Origin: Sphingopyxis sp. H050
Lineage (GTDB): Bacteria > Pseudomonadota > Alphaproteobacteria > Sphingomonadales > Sphingomonadaceae
DNA: 64,000 nt
Reading direction: 5' to 3'
Assembly: GCF_001468265.1 (NCBI RefSeq)
Contig: NZ_LNRZ01000003.1
Location: 124,001-188,000, forward strand
Of this stretch, positions 37,716-45,982 are shown piece after piece. Every line of letters starts with the position of its first letter. The first letter of the stretch is position 1. Both the position numbers and the translations under genes were made by a program. The notes under the pieces are model-generated. The model was not told where the DNA came from. It worked only from the letters and a program-made list of their open reading frames with translations, and made no database searches.

Positions 37716-38170
37716 GCGGTTCGCCGCGCCAGATAGACACCCGCTATCATCAAGGCGATGCCTGCAACGCGTTTCACGTCGATCGCCGAGCGCATCGCGC
37801 CGAACAGGCCGAAATGGTCGATCGTCGCGGCGCTGATCAACTGACCGACCAGCACGAAGAAGATCGCGTTGCCGACGCCGAACTTGGGGGCGATAAAGGT
37901 CACCGCGATCACATAGAAAGCGACGAATAGCCCACCGAAATAGAATTGGAACGGGATGTCCGAGGTGAAGCGGACCTGCCCGACCGAGCCTGTGAGCAAG
38001 GCGCCGGTCGTCGCGATGAAGAAGGCAAGGCCAAAGAGGATCATCGACGCCGCCATCGGGCTGCCGAGCCGGGCGCCGAGACCGCCGTTGAGCGCGGCGA
38101 GGATCGGGATGCCGATGCCGGTCAACAACATGATCAGGGCAAAGGCGGGGGCGTTGCCGGATGCGGTCAT
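37712..38170 (-). CDS. DMT superfamily permease (DUF606/YdcZ type)
   Basis: The 152-residue inner-membrane protein has five helices and matches the DUF606 small-permease family: LTGIGIPILAALNGGLGARLGSPMAASMILF at the start and GQLISAATIDHFGLFG near the end. These are half-size drug/metabolite-type transporters that probably work as dimers. Its ATG overlaps the tautomerase stop (ATGA). It is the last gene of a four-gene operon divergent from a LysR regulator. Confidence 0.85.
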   Translation of the reverse strand: MTASGNAPAFALIMLLTGIGIPILAALNGGLGARLGSPMAASMILFGLAFFIATTGALLTGSVGQVRFTSDIPFQFYFGGLFVAFYVIAVTFIAPKFGVGNAIFFVLVGQLISAATIDHFGLFGAMRSAIDVKRVAGIALMIAGVYLARRTA

Positions 38171-38388
38171 GATTTCGATTCCCTCAAGGCCTGCGCTGCA
38201 CGATAGGCGAGGACGGGCATTCCGCCGATTCCCCAATTATCGGTTTCGACCTCGTCGATCACGACGACTGTCGTCGCGGGATTCTTGCCGAGGACATTCT
38301 TGAGGAGATTCGTGACGCCTGCGATCAGCTCAGCCTTCTGTTCGGGGGTGACGCCTTCGCGTGTGATCTGAATATTCACATAGGGCAT
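38167..38388 (-). CDS. 4-oxalocrotonate tautomerase family protein
   Basis: The 73-residue protein starts MPYVNIQITREGVTPEQKAELI. Removing Met leaves Pro1, the catalytic base of the tautomerase superfamily. The DEVETDNWGIGG segment matches the DmpI/YwhB branch. GAGG is eight bases before the ATG. It lies between the VOC and permease genes in the same operon. The true substrate cannot be deduced; 2-hydroxymuconate-like enols are usual. Confidence 0.9.
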   Translation of the reverse strand: MPYVNIQITREGVTPEQKAELIAGVTNLLKNVLGKNPATTVVVIDEVETDNWGIGGMPVLAYRAAQALRESKS

Positions 38389-38398
38389 GGCATGGACC

Positions 38399-38821
38399 TC
38401 AGGCGAAGGGGGTAGCGAATTCGATGCGAATACCACCGGGCATCGCGCAAATGAAATGATGCGTTGCCGCGCCTTCGCGGATCGGTTCGGGGTCGAACTC
38501 GATGCGAACGCCGGGATGGTTCTGGACTCGCGAAAAGACGGTGCGCAGCGCATCATGATCGGCGACGCGGAGGGCGAGATGGTGGAGGCCGATGTTGGCG
38601 CGGCGGTCGAACGGTGTCGCGCTTGCCGGCTCGGCCACCTGCCAGAGCGTCAGCAGCGTTGCGCCGTCGGTCACGAAGATCGCAGGATAGTCGGGGCGCT
38701 CGGCGGCGACGGTAAAGCCCAGCGCCTCGACGAAGAAGTCGCGCGCCTCGGCGACGTCGCGCACGGCGAGGCCGATATGATGGGCGCCCTGGGTCATGGC
38801 TTGGCTGATGGCTTGGGTCAT
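38399..38821 (-). CDS. VOC (glyoxalase/bleomycin resistance) family protein
   Basis: The 140-residue protein has the paired beta-alpha-beta-beta-beta modules of the VOC fold: HHIGLAVRDVAEARDFFVEALGF and HHLALRVADHDALRTVFSRV, with metal-ligand histidines at each module start and IRIEFATPF at the end. Members include glyoxalase I and ring-cleaving dioxygenases. It overlaps the upstream flavin-barrel gene by four bases (ATGA). A second ATG at 38796 is also possible. Confidence 0.87.
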   Translation of the reverse strand: MTQAISQAMTQGAHHIGLAVRDVAEARDFFVEALGFTVAAERPDYPAIFVTDGATLLTLWQVAEPASATPFDRRANIGLHHLALRVADHDALRTVFSRVQNHPGVRIEFDPEPIREGAATHHFICAMPGGIRIEFATPFA

Positions 38822-39444
38822 TTTGCGTCCTTCTCTGCGCGAAGCGCGGCGATTTCGGCGCGAAGCTGGTTGAGTTCGTCCGCCATCGGGCGGATCGCGG
38901 CGGAAATCTCGGCTTCGGTGAAGCGCGGGGTGATGTGCTGCGAGCAATTCCATTCCCAGCCGATCACATCGATGAAAAAGGCGCGCTCGGGGGTCGCGCG
39001 ATAACCCTCGGGCATCAGCGCGGTCACCGCGGCGGGATCGTCGGCAAGCTCGACGCTCACCGCGTGGCCGACGATCTTCAGCCGCTCCTTGTTCGGATAA
39101 TCCATCAGGAACAGCGAAACGCGGTCGTTGCCCTTGAGGTTCGCGGTGCTGATATATTGTTTGTTGCCGCGATAGTCGGCGAAGCCGATGCGATTGCCCG
39201 CGATATGACGGAGGAAACCCGCGGGACCGCCGCGGTGCTGCATATAGGGCCAACCCTCGGGATTGACGCTCGCCATATAGAAGCTGTCGCGCTCTTCGAT
39301 GAAGGCGATTTCGCGGGGCGTCAGCGCGTCGGGGGTGCCGTCGGCGCCAGCGTCCATCTTGGCATAAGAGGCGCGCGAGCCATGGCGTTCCTGCTCGATT
39401 TTAACCGCATCGTCGAACAATATGTGCCGGTAATTCTGAGCCAT
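38818..39444 (-). CDS. Pyridoxamine 5'-phosphate oxidase family flavoprotein
   Basis: The 208-residue protein has a split-barrel flavin-binding domain: FYMASVNPEGWPYMQHRGGPAGFL, GNRIGFADYRGNKQYISTANLKGNDRVSLFLMDYP and KIVGHAVSVE. A C-terminal helix of about 35 residues (NQLRAEIAALRAEKDAK) probably mediates coiled-coil contacts. It likely reduces a small electrophile or quinone using FMN. GAAAGG precedes the ATG at 39444. As first gene of a four-gene operon it faces the LysR regulator across a 136-base gap. Confidence 0.87.
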   Translation of the reverse strand: MAQNYRHILFDDAVKIEQERHGSRASYAKMDAGADGTPDALTPREIAFIEERDSFYMASVNPEGWPYMQHRGGPAGFLRHIAGNRIGFADYRGNKQYISTANLKGNDRVSLFLMDYPNKERLKIVGHAVSVELADDPAAVTALMPEGYRATPERAFFIDVIGWEWNCSQHITPRFTEAEISAAIRPMADELNQLRAEIAALRAEKDAK

Positions 39445-39559
39445 CGGACCGCCTTTCGAAAGGACGCGAACGAAGGCGGGGGAGGGGCGGGCCTCCGTTC
39501 GCATCCATGATTTAGGTCATTGCGCGAATGATGATAATCGGGAGTGATTGCACAAGTTA

Positions 39560-39576
39560 ATTCCGGTAAATGGAAT
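39560..39576 (+). promoter_or_regulatory. Possible LysR-type operator (ATTCC-N7-GGAAT)
   Basis: ATTCC and GGAAT arms separated by seven bases form a T-N11-A dyad, the LysR-type core, just five bases before the LysR start codon. It could mediate autoregulation of lysR and control of the divergent flavin-barrel operon. Weak evidence from one motif. Confidence 0.35.
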
Positions 39577-39580
39577 AATC

Positions 39581-40471
39581 ATGGATCGGTTGCTCACGCT
39601 CGAAATGTTCATTGCCGTCGCCAGCGAGGGCGGTTTCGCCGCCGCCGCGCGCAAGCTTGGCAGCTCGCCGCCCGCGGTGACGCGCGGGATCGCGGCGCTG
39701 GAGGCGCGGCTGGGGACGAGCCTGTTCCACCGCTCGACGCGCGCGGTCGCGCTGACCGATGCGGGGGCGGCGTTTCTGGAACAGGCGCGGCGCATATTGG
39801 CCGAGCTGGCGGGCGCCGAGCGCGAACTGCGGGGCGCCGCGGCCGAACCGCGCGGGCAGTTGCATTTGACCGCGCCGGTGATGTTCGGGCGCCTGCATGT
39901 GCTGCCCGTCGTCGGCGATTTGATGGCGCAGCACCGCGAGCTGGCGGCGCGGATGATGCTGATCGACCGCAATGTCCGCATCGTCGAGGAGGGGATCGAC
40001 GTCGCGGTACGCATCGGGCCGCTGGCGGACTCGGGGTTGAAGGCGGTGCGGATCGGCTGGGTGCGGCAGATGCTCGTTGCGAGCCCCGCCTATCTGGCGC
40101 GGCGCGGGGCGCCCGCAAGCGTGGCCGATCTGGCGGGGCACGATCTGGTCGCGGCGATGGGGCCGCGTGCGGCTGGCGAGTGGCAGTTCGCGTCGGGGCG
40201 CTGGCGGGTGGAGCCGCGGCCGCGACTGGTGCTCAACACGGTCGACGGGATATTGGCGGCGGCCGAGGCGGGGCTGGGGATCGCCAATCTGCTGAGCTAT
40301 CAGGTCATCGAGGCGGTCGATGCGGGGCGGCTGATTTCGCTGCTGACGGAGGAGCAGCCGCCCGCGCTGCCGGTGCATCTGCTGTTCGAACCGTCGCGCG
40401 CGGCATTGCCCGCGGTGCGGCTGTTTGTCGAGGCGATGAAGGCGCGGATGCGGATGGCGGGGCTGGTTTGA
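39581..40471 (+). CDS. LysR family transcriptional regulator
   Basis: The 296-residue regulator has an N-terminal winged helix (MDRLLTLEMFIAVASEGGFAAAARKLGSSPPAVTRGIAALEARLGTSLFHR) and a periplasmic-binding-like effector domain (about residues 88-290). The ARAD-type region RGQLHLTAPVMFGR is typical of the DmlR/PerR group. It is divergent from the operon at 37712-39444 and is its likely regulator. The ATG at 39581 matches the family; a TTG-based longer frame from 39548 is rejected. Confidence 0.92.
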   Translation: MDRLLTLEMFIAVASEGGFAAAARKLGSSPPAVTRGIAALEARLGTSLFHRSTRAVALTDAGAAFLEQARRILAELAGAERELRGAAAEPRGQLHLTAPVMFGRLHVLPVVGDLMAQHRELAARMMLIDRNVRIVEEGIDVAVRIGPLADSGLKAVRIGWVRQMLVASPAYLARRGAPASVADLAGHDLVAAMGPRAAGEWQFASGRWRVEPRPRLVLNTVDGILAAAEAGLGIANLLSYQVIEAVDAGRLISLLTEEQPPALPVHLLFEPSRAALPAVRLFVEAMKARMRMAGLV

Positions 40472-40521
40472 GGGTTGGTGGGATGTCGGCTTTGGGGTGG
40501 GAAGCGGACGTCCAAAATGCC

Positions 40522-40624
40522 GTCATGCTGAACTTGTTTCAGCATCCATGGGCTGCGCTCTATTCGGCCGCTGCGTTGAACGAGGCGACGGGCCATGGAC
40601 CCTGAAACAAGTTCAGGGTGACGA
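40522..40624. repeat. Palindromic repeat, family B, copy 2
   Basis: The arms GTCATGCTGAACTTGTTTCA and CCTGAAACAAGTTCAGGGTG are the same as at 13062-13164. The centre (CTGCGCTCTATTCGGCC...) differs. It lies between the convergent LysR and MipA genes, where it may help terminate both. Confidence 0.85.
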
Positions 40625-40656
40625 TGGAAGAGATGTCGCCTTTCGGTCGCTACCCG

Positions 40657-41676
40657 TCAGAACTGATACGCCAGACCGCCGCCGAAGAGCCACTGGTCGC
40701 GGCTGCCCGCGATGGCCACAATCGGCGAATCGCCGTAGCGACCGGTCAGGCGGCCATATTGAGCGCCGCCGATCAGCACGAAGCCTTTGCGCAGATCGCC
40801 CGACAGGCCATAGGCGCCCGCGACGCCAATGGTATATTTGCCGAGCGTCGGTTTGCGTCCCGCGCCGGTATAGACCGGCAGGCCGCTCGCCGCGCTGCCG
40901 ATCGGATCGACGTCGAAATAATAGCGGCCGAAGCCCTTGCCATAGATGTTGGTCGAGGCGGAGACGCCTATATAGGCGCGCTTTGACAGCGGAGTGCCAT
41001 AGTCGATCGTCGGCGAGACGACCCAACTGCCGTGGCGGCCCGAGACGTCCTTGAGGCCGACGATACGAACGCCGACCTGATCGTAGCCGCTGGTAACGAC
41101 ACCAGTGTGGGTAATGCCCGCCGAAATGCCGAGCTCGACCGCGAGCTTCTTGTCGCCGAGCGCCTCGACCTGCGCGTCCTTGATGCGGCCGGTGCGGTCG
41201 CTGCGCAGGTTGATGATCGGCCCGAATTTGATGTCGGTCTTTTGCCCGCGTTTCTGGCGGATCAGGTCGACCTGGAAATTGGTGCCGCGGGTCGAAAAGG
41301 CGAAGCCCTTAAACCGTCCCCGGAAATAGAAGGCCGGGAGGACGTTGCGCTCGTCCGAGCCGTTGTAGCTCGGCACGGTGATCACGCCGCCGGCTAGCGC
41401 GAAATAGTCGCGCGCATATTTGCGGTCGTCGTCGAACTCTTGGCCCTGCGCGGGGAGCAGGATATTCTCGTCGATCTCGCCGCTATCCTGAAGATAGCGC
41501 ACCGGCTGCTCGTCACCCGACGTCAGGCCGGTGTCGAGCTGGGCGGGCAGGTTATAGGGGAGCGCTGCGTCCTGCGCCGACGCCGGCACCGCCAATCCCG
41601 CGGCCGCAACGGCGGTTACGATGGGAAATCTTTGAATCGGTCGGAGAAGGCGGGAGAATTTCATCAACTCGAGCAT
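40657..41676 (-). CDS. MipA/OmpV family outer-membrane protein
   Basis: The 339-residue protein has a signal peptide (ending AVPASA near residue 33) and a beta-barrel pattern of alternating strands ending in the aromatic C-terminal FGGGLAYQF. Segments such as YFALAGGVITVPSYNGSDERNVLPAFYFRGRFKGFAF and the C-terminal YGRLTGRYGDSPIVA are typical of MipA, a scaffold linking peptidoglycan enzymes, and OmpV. The ATG at 41676 has AGGA six bases upstream; other nearby ATGs (41682, 41664) are possible. Confidence 0.88.
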   Translation of the reverse strand: MLELMKFSRLLRPIQRFPIVTAVAAAGLAVPASAQDAALPYNLPAQLDTGLTSGDEQPVRYLQDSGEIDENILLPAQGQEFDDDRKYARDYFALAGGVITVPSYNGSDERNVLPAFYFRGRFKGFAFSTRGTNFQVDLIRQKRGQKTDIKFGPIINLRSDRTGRIKDAQVEALGDKKLAVELGISAGITHTGVVTSGYDQVGVRIVGLKDVSGRHGSWVVSPTIDYGTPLSKRAYIGVSASTNIYGKGFGRYYFDVDPIGSAASGLPVYTGAGRKPTLGKYTIGVAGAYGLSGDLRKGFVLIGGAQYGRLTGRYGDSPIVAIAGSRDQWLFGGGLAYQF

Positions 41677-41867
41677 CGGCATTCCTATGGTCTTGCCCCC
41701 CGTAACCGGGGTGTTAGGTGATTGTCTCCGCAATGCAAAGGCTTCGTCTTGCGGGCGGCGGCTTTTCCTGTGATCGTGACATTCATGCACCAGCATCGCC
41801 CGATTTCCTTTCTAAATCCCCGCACGCGCTTTGGTTCCGTTGGAGCGAGCAACGCGGCGTCCGCCGC

Positions 41868-42098
41868 ATGACCCGCGCCGGACGCTTCATCGGCTATGGC
41901 TTGATGGCCGCCGCGGCATCGCTTGCGGTCGCGATGCGGCAAGGGCTGATCCAGGCGATCGGCCCCTTTCCGGTCGCCGCGGTCGCGCTGCTCGTCGGCA
42001 TGATCGGCGTGATGCTGGTGTTCACCGACCTGATGGTGCGGGGGCTTTATGCGCAGGTCGACGCTGCCAAGGCCCGCGACCGGGACGACGGACCCTAG
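41868..42098 (+). CDS. Small two-helix membrane protein, hypothetical
   Basis: The 76-residue protein has two predicted helices (FIGYGLMAAAASLAVAM and FPVAAVALLVGMIGVMLVFTDLMV) and a basic/acidic tail (AKARDRDDG). The start MTRAGRF is not preceded by a strong ribosome-binding site, and the frame extends upstream. It sits 45 bases before dxs. No family recognised. Confidence 0.5.
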   Translation: MTRAGRFIGYGLMAAAASLAVAMRQGLIQAIGPFPVAAVALLVGMIGVMLVFTDLMVRGLYAQVDAAKARDRDDGP

Positions 42099-42143
42099 GC
42101 CTTTTCGTTCGACAGTATCGGCGGTTACCATTATGACGGTGCG

Positions 42144-44072
42144 ATGACCGACCGTCCGCATACGCCGCTGCTCGACACGGTGGATGTCCCCGCCGACCTC
42201 CGCAAGCTGAAGCCCGAAGACCTCCGCCAGTTCGCCGACGAGCTGCGCACCGAAATGATTTCGGCGGTCGGGACGACGGGCGGGCACTTGGGATCGGGGC
42301 TGGGGGTTGTCGAGCTGACCGTGGCGCTGCACTATGTGTTCGAGACTCCGCGCGACAAGATCGTGTGGGACGTCGGGCACCAATGCTATCCGCACAAGAT
42401 CATCACCGGGCGCCGCGACCGGATTCGAACGCTGCGCACCGGCGGCGGATTGTCGGGCTTCACCAAGCGCAGCGAGAGCGAGTACGACCCGTTCGGCGCC
42501 GCGCATTCGTCGACCTCGATCAGCGCCGCATTGGGCTTTGCGATCGCGAACAAGCTGAAGGACGAGCCGGGCCGCGCGATCGCGGTGATCGGCGACGGGT
42601 CGATGTCGGCGGGCATGGCCTATGAGGCGATGAACAATGCGCAGCAGGCGGGCAACCGGCTGATCGTCATCCTCAACGACAACGACATGTCGATCGCGCC
42701 GCCGGTGGGCGGACTCTCCGCCTATCTGGCGAAACTGGTGTCGTCGCGGCCGTTCCTCGAGCTGCGCGAGATCGCGCGACGTTTTGCGCGCAAATTGCCC
42801 GAGCCGCTGCACAAGGCGGCGAAAAAGACCGACGAATATGCGCGCGGCATGGCGATGGGCGGGACGCTGTTCGAGGAGCTCGGCTTTTATTATGTCGGGC
42901 CGATCGACGGCCATAATCTCGACCATTTGATCCCGATCCTCGAAAATGTCCGCGACAGCGACCATGGCCCGGTGCTGATCCATGCGGTGACCAAGAAAGG
43001 CAAGGGCTACGCCCCCGCCGAGGCCGCGGCCGACAAATATCATGGCGTCCAGAAATTCGACGTGATCACCGGCGAGCAGGCGAAGGCGCCGCCGGGACCG
43101 CCGCAGTATCAGAATGTGTTCGGTGAGACGCTGGCGAAGCTTGCCGACAGCGATCCGCGCATCGTCGCGATCACCGCGGCGATGCCGTCGGGGACCGGGG
43201 TCGACAAATTCGCGAAGGCGCATCCCGAGCGGACGTTCGACGTCGGCATCGCCGAGCAGCATGCGGTGACGTTCGCCGCGGGGCTCGCGGCGCAGGGGAT
43301 GCGGCCGTTCGCGGCGATCTATTCGACCTTCCTCCAGCGCGCTTACGATCAGGTCGTGCACGATGTCGCGATCCAGAATCTGCCGGTGCGCTTCGCGATC
43401 GACCGCGCGGGGCTGGTCGGCGCCGACGGATCGACGCATGCGGGCTCGTTCGACGTCACTTATCTCGCGACGCTGCCCAACATGGTGGTGATGGCGGCGG
43501 CCGACGAGGCCGAACTGGTCCACATGACCTATACCGCCGCCGAATATGACGCCGGCCCGATCGCCTTCCGCTATCCGCGCGGCAACGGCACCGGGGTGGC
43601 TTTGCCTGAAGTCCCGCAGAAGCTGGAGATCGGCAAGGGCCGGGTGGTGCGGAGCGGCAAGGCCGTCGCGATATTCTCGCTCGGTACGCGCCTCGCCGAG
43701 GCGCTGAAAGCGGCCGACACGCTCGAAGCACGCGGGCTGTCGACGAGCGTGATCGACCTGCGCTTCGCCAAGCCGCTCGACGAGGAACTGATCCGCAAGA
43801 CGCTCGCGGCCCATGAGGTTTGCGTGACGATCGAGGAGAATAGCGTCGGCGGATTGGGCGCGCATGTGCTGACGCTCGCGAGCGACGAGGGGCTGATCGA
43901 CGCGGGGCTGAAGCTGCGCACCATGCGGCTTCCCGATATATTCCAGGATCAGGACAAGCCCGAACTGCAATATGATCAGGCAGGCCTCAACGCGCCGCAG
44001 ATCGTCGATACGGTGCTCAAGGCGCTGCGCCACAACAGCGCGGGCGTCGAGGAAGCGGGCGCCAGAGCTTAA
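42144..44072 (+). CDS. dxs: 1-deoxy-D-xylulose-5-phosphate synthase
   Basis: The 642-residue enzyme condenses pyruvate and glyceraldehyde 3-phosphate, the first step of the MEP isoprenoid pathway. The thiamine-diphosphate motif [16 protein letters not shown] is near residue 150. The glutamate of the dimer activation loop lies in [18 protein letters not shown], and the transketolase pyrimidine and C-terminal domains are complete ([15 protein letters not shown]). In a carotenoid-making sphingomonad it also feeds pigment synthesis. Usual length and no oddities. Confidence 0.97.
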   Translation: MTDRPHTPLLDTVDVPADLRKLKPEDLRQFADELRTEMISAVGTTGGHLGSGLGVVELTVALHYVFETPRDKIVWDVGHQCYPHKIITGRRDRIRTLRTGGGLSGFTKRSESEYDPFGAAHSSTSISAALGFAIANKLKDEPGRAIAVIGDGSMSAGMAYEAMNNAQQAGNRLIVILNDNDMSIAPPVGGLSAYLAKLVSSRPFLELREIARRFARKLPEPLHKAAKKTDEYARGMAMGGTLFEELGFYYVGPIDGHNLDHLIPILENVRDSDHGPVLIHAVTKKGKGYAPAEAAADKYHGVQKFDVITGEQAKAPPGPPQYQNVFGETLAKLADSDPRIVAITAAMPSGTGVDKFAKAHPERTFDVGIAEQHAVTFAAGLAAQGMRPFAAIYSTFLQRAYDQVVHDVAIQNLPVRFAIDRAGLVGADGSTHAGSFDVTYLATLPNMVVMAAADEAELVHMTYTAAEYDAGPIAFRYPRGNGTGVALPEVPQKLEIGKGRVVRSGKAVAIFSLGTRLAEALKAADTLEARGLSTSVIDLRFAKPLDEELIRKTLAAHEVCVTIEENSVGGLGAHVLTLASDEGLIDAGLKLRTMRLPDIFQDQDKPELQYDQAGLNAPQIVDTVLKALRHNSAGVEEAGARA

Positions 44073-44078
44073 CCCACT

Positions 44079-44167
44079 CCGTTCGTGCTGAGCTTGTCGA
44101 AGCAGCGTACTTCTTTCTTTAACGTCGGCAAGTAAGAACGGCCCTTCGACAAGCTCAGGGCGAACGG
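44079..44167. repeat. Palindromic repeat, family C, copy 2
   Basis: The arms CCGTTCGTGCTGAGCTTGTC and GGCCCTTCGACAAGCTCAGG correspond to those at 20032-20118. It lies immediately after dxs. Confidence 0.85.
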
Positions 44168-44189
44168 CAGTTTAGGAGCGTCGGGCCGC

Positions 44190-44858
44190 ATGAACTTCTT
44201 CAACCTCCTGCAATCGCTCGACGAGCTTTTGTACGAGGTGATGTCGTGGCTGGTTTTCTATCCGATCACCTTGTGGCGAACGCTGGTGCGGCCGCTGAAG
44301 ATGATGGATTATTCGGACGTCGAGCAGGGCGACGCCGCCGACCAGCAATATGCCGACACGCTCAGCCCGCCGCTGTTCCTGCTGCTGTCGCTGATCCTCG
44401 TCCATGGCGCCGAGATCGCGCTGGTCGGCAATGATGCGGTGATCACGAGCAAGGTCGGACTGGCCGCGTTCGTCAGCAACAATACCGATCTGATCATCCT
44501 GCGCATCGTCAGCTTCAGCCTGTTTCCGGTGATGCTGGCGACGCGGATGGTCCGGGCGCAGAAGCTGCAGGTCAATCGCGACACGCTGCGCGGGCCGTTC
44601 TACAGCCAATGCTATGTCGCCGCAGTGCTGGCGATGCTGCTGGGCGGCGCGGTGATCCTGATCAAGCTGGGGCACGACTGGTCGGCGCTGGCGGGCCTCG
44701 CGCTGACGCTGTTCGGGCTCTTGTGGTTCGGCTTTTTGCAGACCGCCTGGTTCAACCAGCATCTGAAATGCGGCCGCCTCCGCGCTTTCGGCCATGCGTC
44801 GCGCGCGATGGTCGAAAGCCTGGCGGCGATGCTCATTCTGTCGAGCCTGTTTCGCTAG
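44190..44858 (+). CDS. Multi-pass membrane protein, hypothetical
   Basis: The 222-residue protein has about five helices. It begins MNFFNLLQSLDELLYEVMSWLVFYPITLWRTLVRP and contains an acidic loop DYSDVEQGDAADQQYADTLSPP before the next helix, then LFPVMLATRMVRAQKLQVNRDTLRGPFYSQCYVAA. This resembles Yip1- or permease-like proteins seen in alphaproteobacteria, but I cannot assign a family. It is alone between two palindromic repeats. Confidence 0.75.
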   Translation: MNFFNLLQSLDELLYEVMSWLVFYPITLWRTLVRPLKMMDYSDVEQGDAADQQYADTLSPPLFLLLSLILVHGAEIALVGNDAVITSKVGLAAFVSNNTDLIILRIVSFSLFPVMLATRMVRAQKLQVNRDTLRGPFYSQCYVAAVLAMLLGGAVILIKLGHDWSALAGLALTLFGLLWFGFLQTAWFNQHLKCGRLRAFGHASRAMVESLAAMLILSSLFR

Positions 44859-44865
44859 GCTTTCG

Positions 44866-44920
44866 TCTTCGCGCGTTCGCGCGAAACCAGAAAATTTCAC
44901 GCCAAGGCGCGAGGAGCGCG
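44866..44920. repeat. Palindromic repeat, family A, short copy
   Basis: CTTCGCGCGTTCGCGCGAAA and TTTCACGCCAAGGCGCGAGG face each other across about ten bases, a shortened form of the family-A element. Confidence 0.6.
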
Positions 44921-44963
44921 CGACCCTTCAGCACCGTCGCGCGCGATCGCGGCGCCGGGCAAT

Positions 44964-44988
44964 GAAAAAGGGCGGCCGAGGCCGCCCG
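44964..44988 (-). terminator. Rho-independent terminator of the ileS-lspA operon
   Basis: On the minus strand GGGCGGCC-TC-GGCCGCCC is followed by TTTTTCATT. It lies 21 bases after the DUF3035 stop codon. Confidence 0.85.
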
Positions 44989-45009
44989 ATTCCTCAGATA
45001 GGTTAGGCC

Positions 45010-45429
45010 TTACGCGCCCGGGATCGCGGCGCTGGCGTCGCGGCCGTCGCCTTCGGGGGCGAAGATGATGTCGCGGGTGACGAGGCCCTTGTCGACGACC
45101 TGCGTGTCGGGGCTGCCGACATTGCTGCGGATGCCGGGGTCGCCGCGCTGGCCGTCGGCGCTGCCGATGATGGCATTTTCGGTCGCACTGCGCGGGGCGG
45201 GGCCACCGAAGAGCGCGCGGAGCGTCTGCTCGGCGGTCGATTCGCCGCCGGGGCGCGCGGCGCCGGGGGCCGGCGGGGTCAGCGCGAAATCGGGCGGCAC
45301 GACGAGCGGCGCCTGACGCGACACCGCGAATTCGTCAGGCCGGTCGCGGCTGAACAGATTGTTCGACCCGCAGGCCGAAAGCGTCGTCGCAAGCACCGAG
45401 GCGGCGAGAATGGCGGTGGTCCGGTTCAC
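45010..45429 (-). CDS. DUF3035 outer-membrane lipoprotein (BamF-type)
   Basis: The 139-residue protein begins at GTG (45429) with VNRTTAILAASVLATTLSAC, a signal peptide with lipobox LSAC. DRPDEFAVSRQAPLVVPPDFAL is the signature of DUF3035, and a Gly/Pro linker with ATENAIIG follows. In Caulobacter a member (BamF) joins the outer-membrane assembly complex; a like role is probable but not shown. GGGAG lies eleven bases before the GTG. It is the last gene of the ileS-lspA transcript, 28 bases after lspA. Confidence 0.88.
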   Translation of the reverse strand: MNRTTAILAASVLATTLSACGSNNLFSRDRPDEFAVSRQAPLVVPPDFALTPPAPGAARPGGESTAEQTLRALFGGPAPRSATENAIIGSADGQRGDPGIRSNVGSPDTQVVDKGLVTRDIIFAPEGDGRDASAAIPGA

Positions 45430-45457
45430 TTTACAAATTACTCCCAATTCGCCCCGT

Positions 45458-45982
45458 TTATTCGGCGGAAGGCTTGGCGTCCGCGCTCTCGCCCTTTTCG
45501 CCCAAGAGCAGCGCCCGCGCAACCAGCAAAAGCACGCCGATCGTGATGCACGCATCGGCGACGTTGAAGATGAGGAAGGGGCGGAAATCGCCAAAATGCA
45601 GATCGGCGAAGTCGACGACATAGCCGAAGCGCACGCGGTCGACGATATTGCCGAGCGCGCCGCCAAAGATCAGCGCGAGCGCGATCACGTCGCCCTTCGC
45701 CTTTTCGCGGGTCATCCAGACCGCGACCGCGATCGCGACCAGCGCGGTGACCGCGACGAGCGTCCAGCGCGTCGTGTCGTTGCATTGCGAGAACATCGAC
45801 AGCGAAATGCCGCAATTTTCGGCCCAGGTCAGGTTGAAGAACGGCAGCAGCTCGACGGAGCCCTGCGGCTTGGTTTCGAGCGAGATCGGCACGACGACGA
45901 TCCATTTGCTGATCTGGTCGAGCAGGAAGGCGGCGGCCGCGACGATCAGGCCGAAGCGCAGATGGGGAGATTTTTGGCTCAT
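45458..45982 (-). CDS. lspA: Lipoprotein signal peptidase II
   Basis: The 174-residue inner-membrane aspartyl protease cleaves prolipoproteins. Four helices are visible. The catalytic aspartates lie in the conserved GNIVDRVRFGYVVDFADLHF and FNVADACITIG segments, and DQISKW ends the first helix. The start MSQKSPHL at 45982 overlaps the ileS stop (ATGA), so the two are coupled. The lipoprotein just downstream is a likely substrate. Confidence 0.96.
   Translation of the reverse strand: MSQKSPHLRFGLIVAAAAFLLDQISKWIVVVPISLETKPQGSVELLPFFNLTWAENCGISLSMFSQCNDTTRWTLVAVTALVAIAVAVWMTREKAKGDVIALALIFGGALGNIVDRVRFGYVVDFADLHFGDFRPFLIFNVADACITIGVLLLVARALLLGEKGESADAKPSAE

Noticed and set aside
41685-44033. 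A 782-codon minus-strand open frame opposite dxs
   Set aside because: The composition is Arg/His/Asp-rich without any motif; dxs on the plus strand is complete and recognisable.
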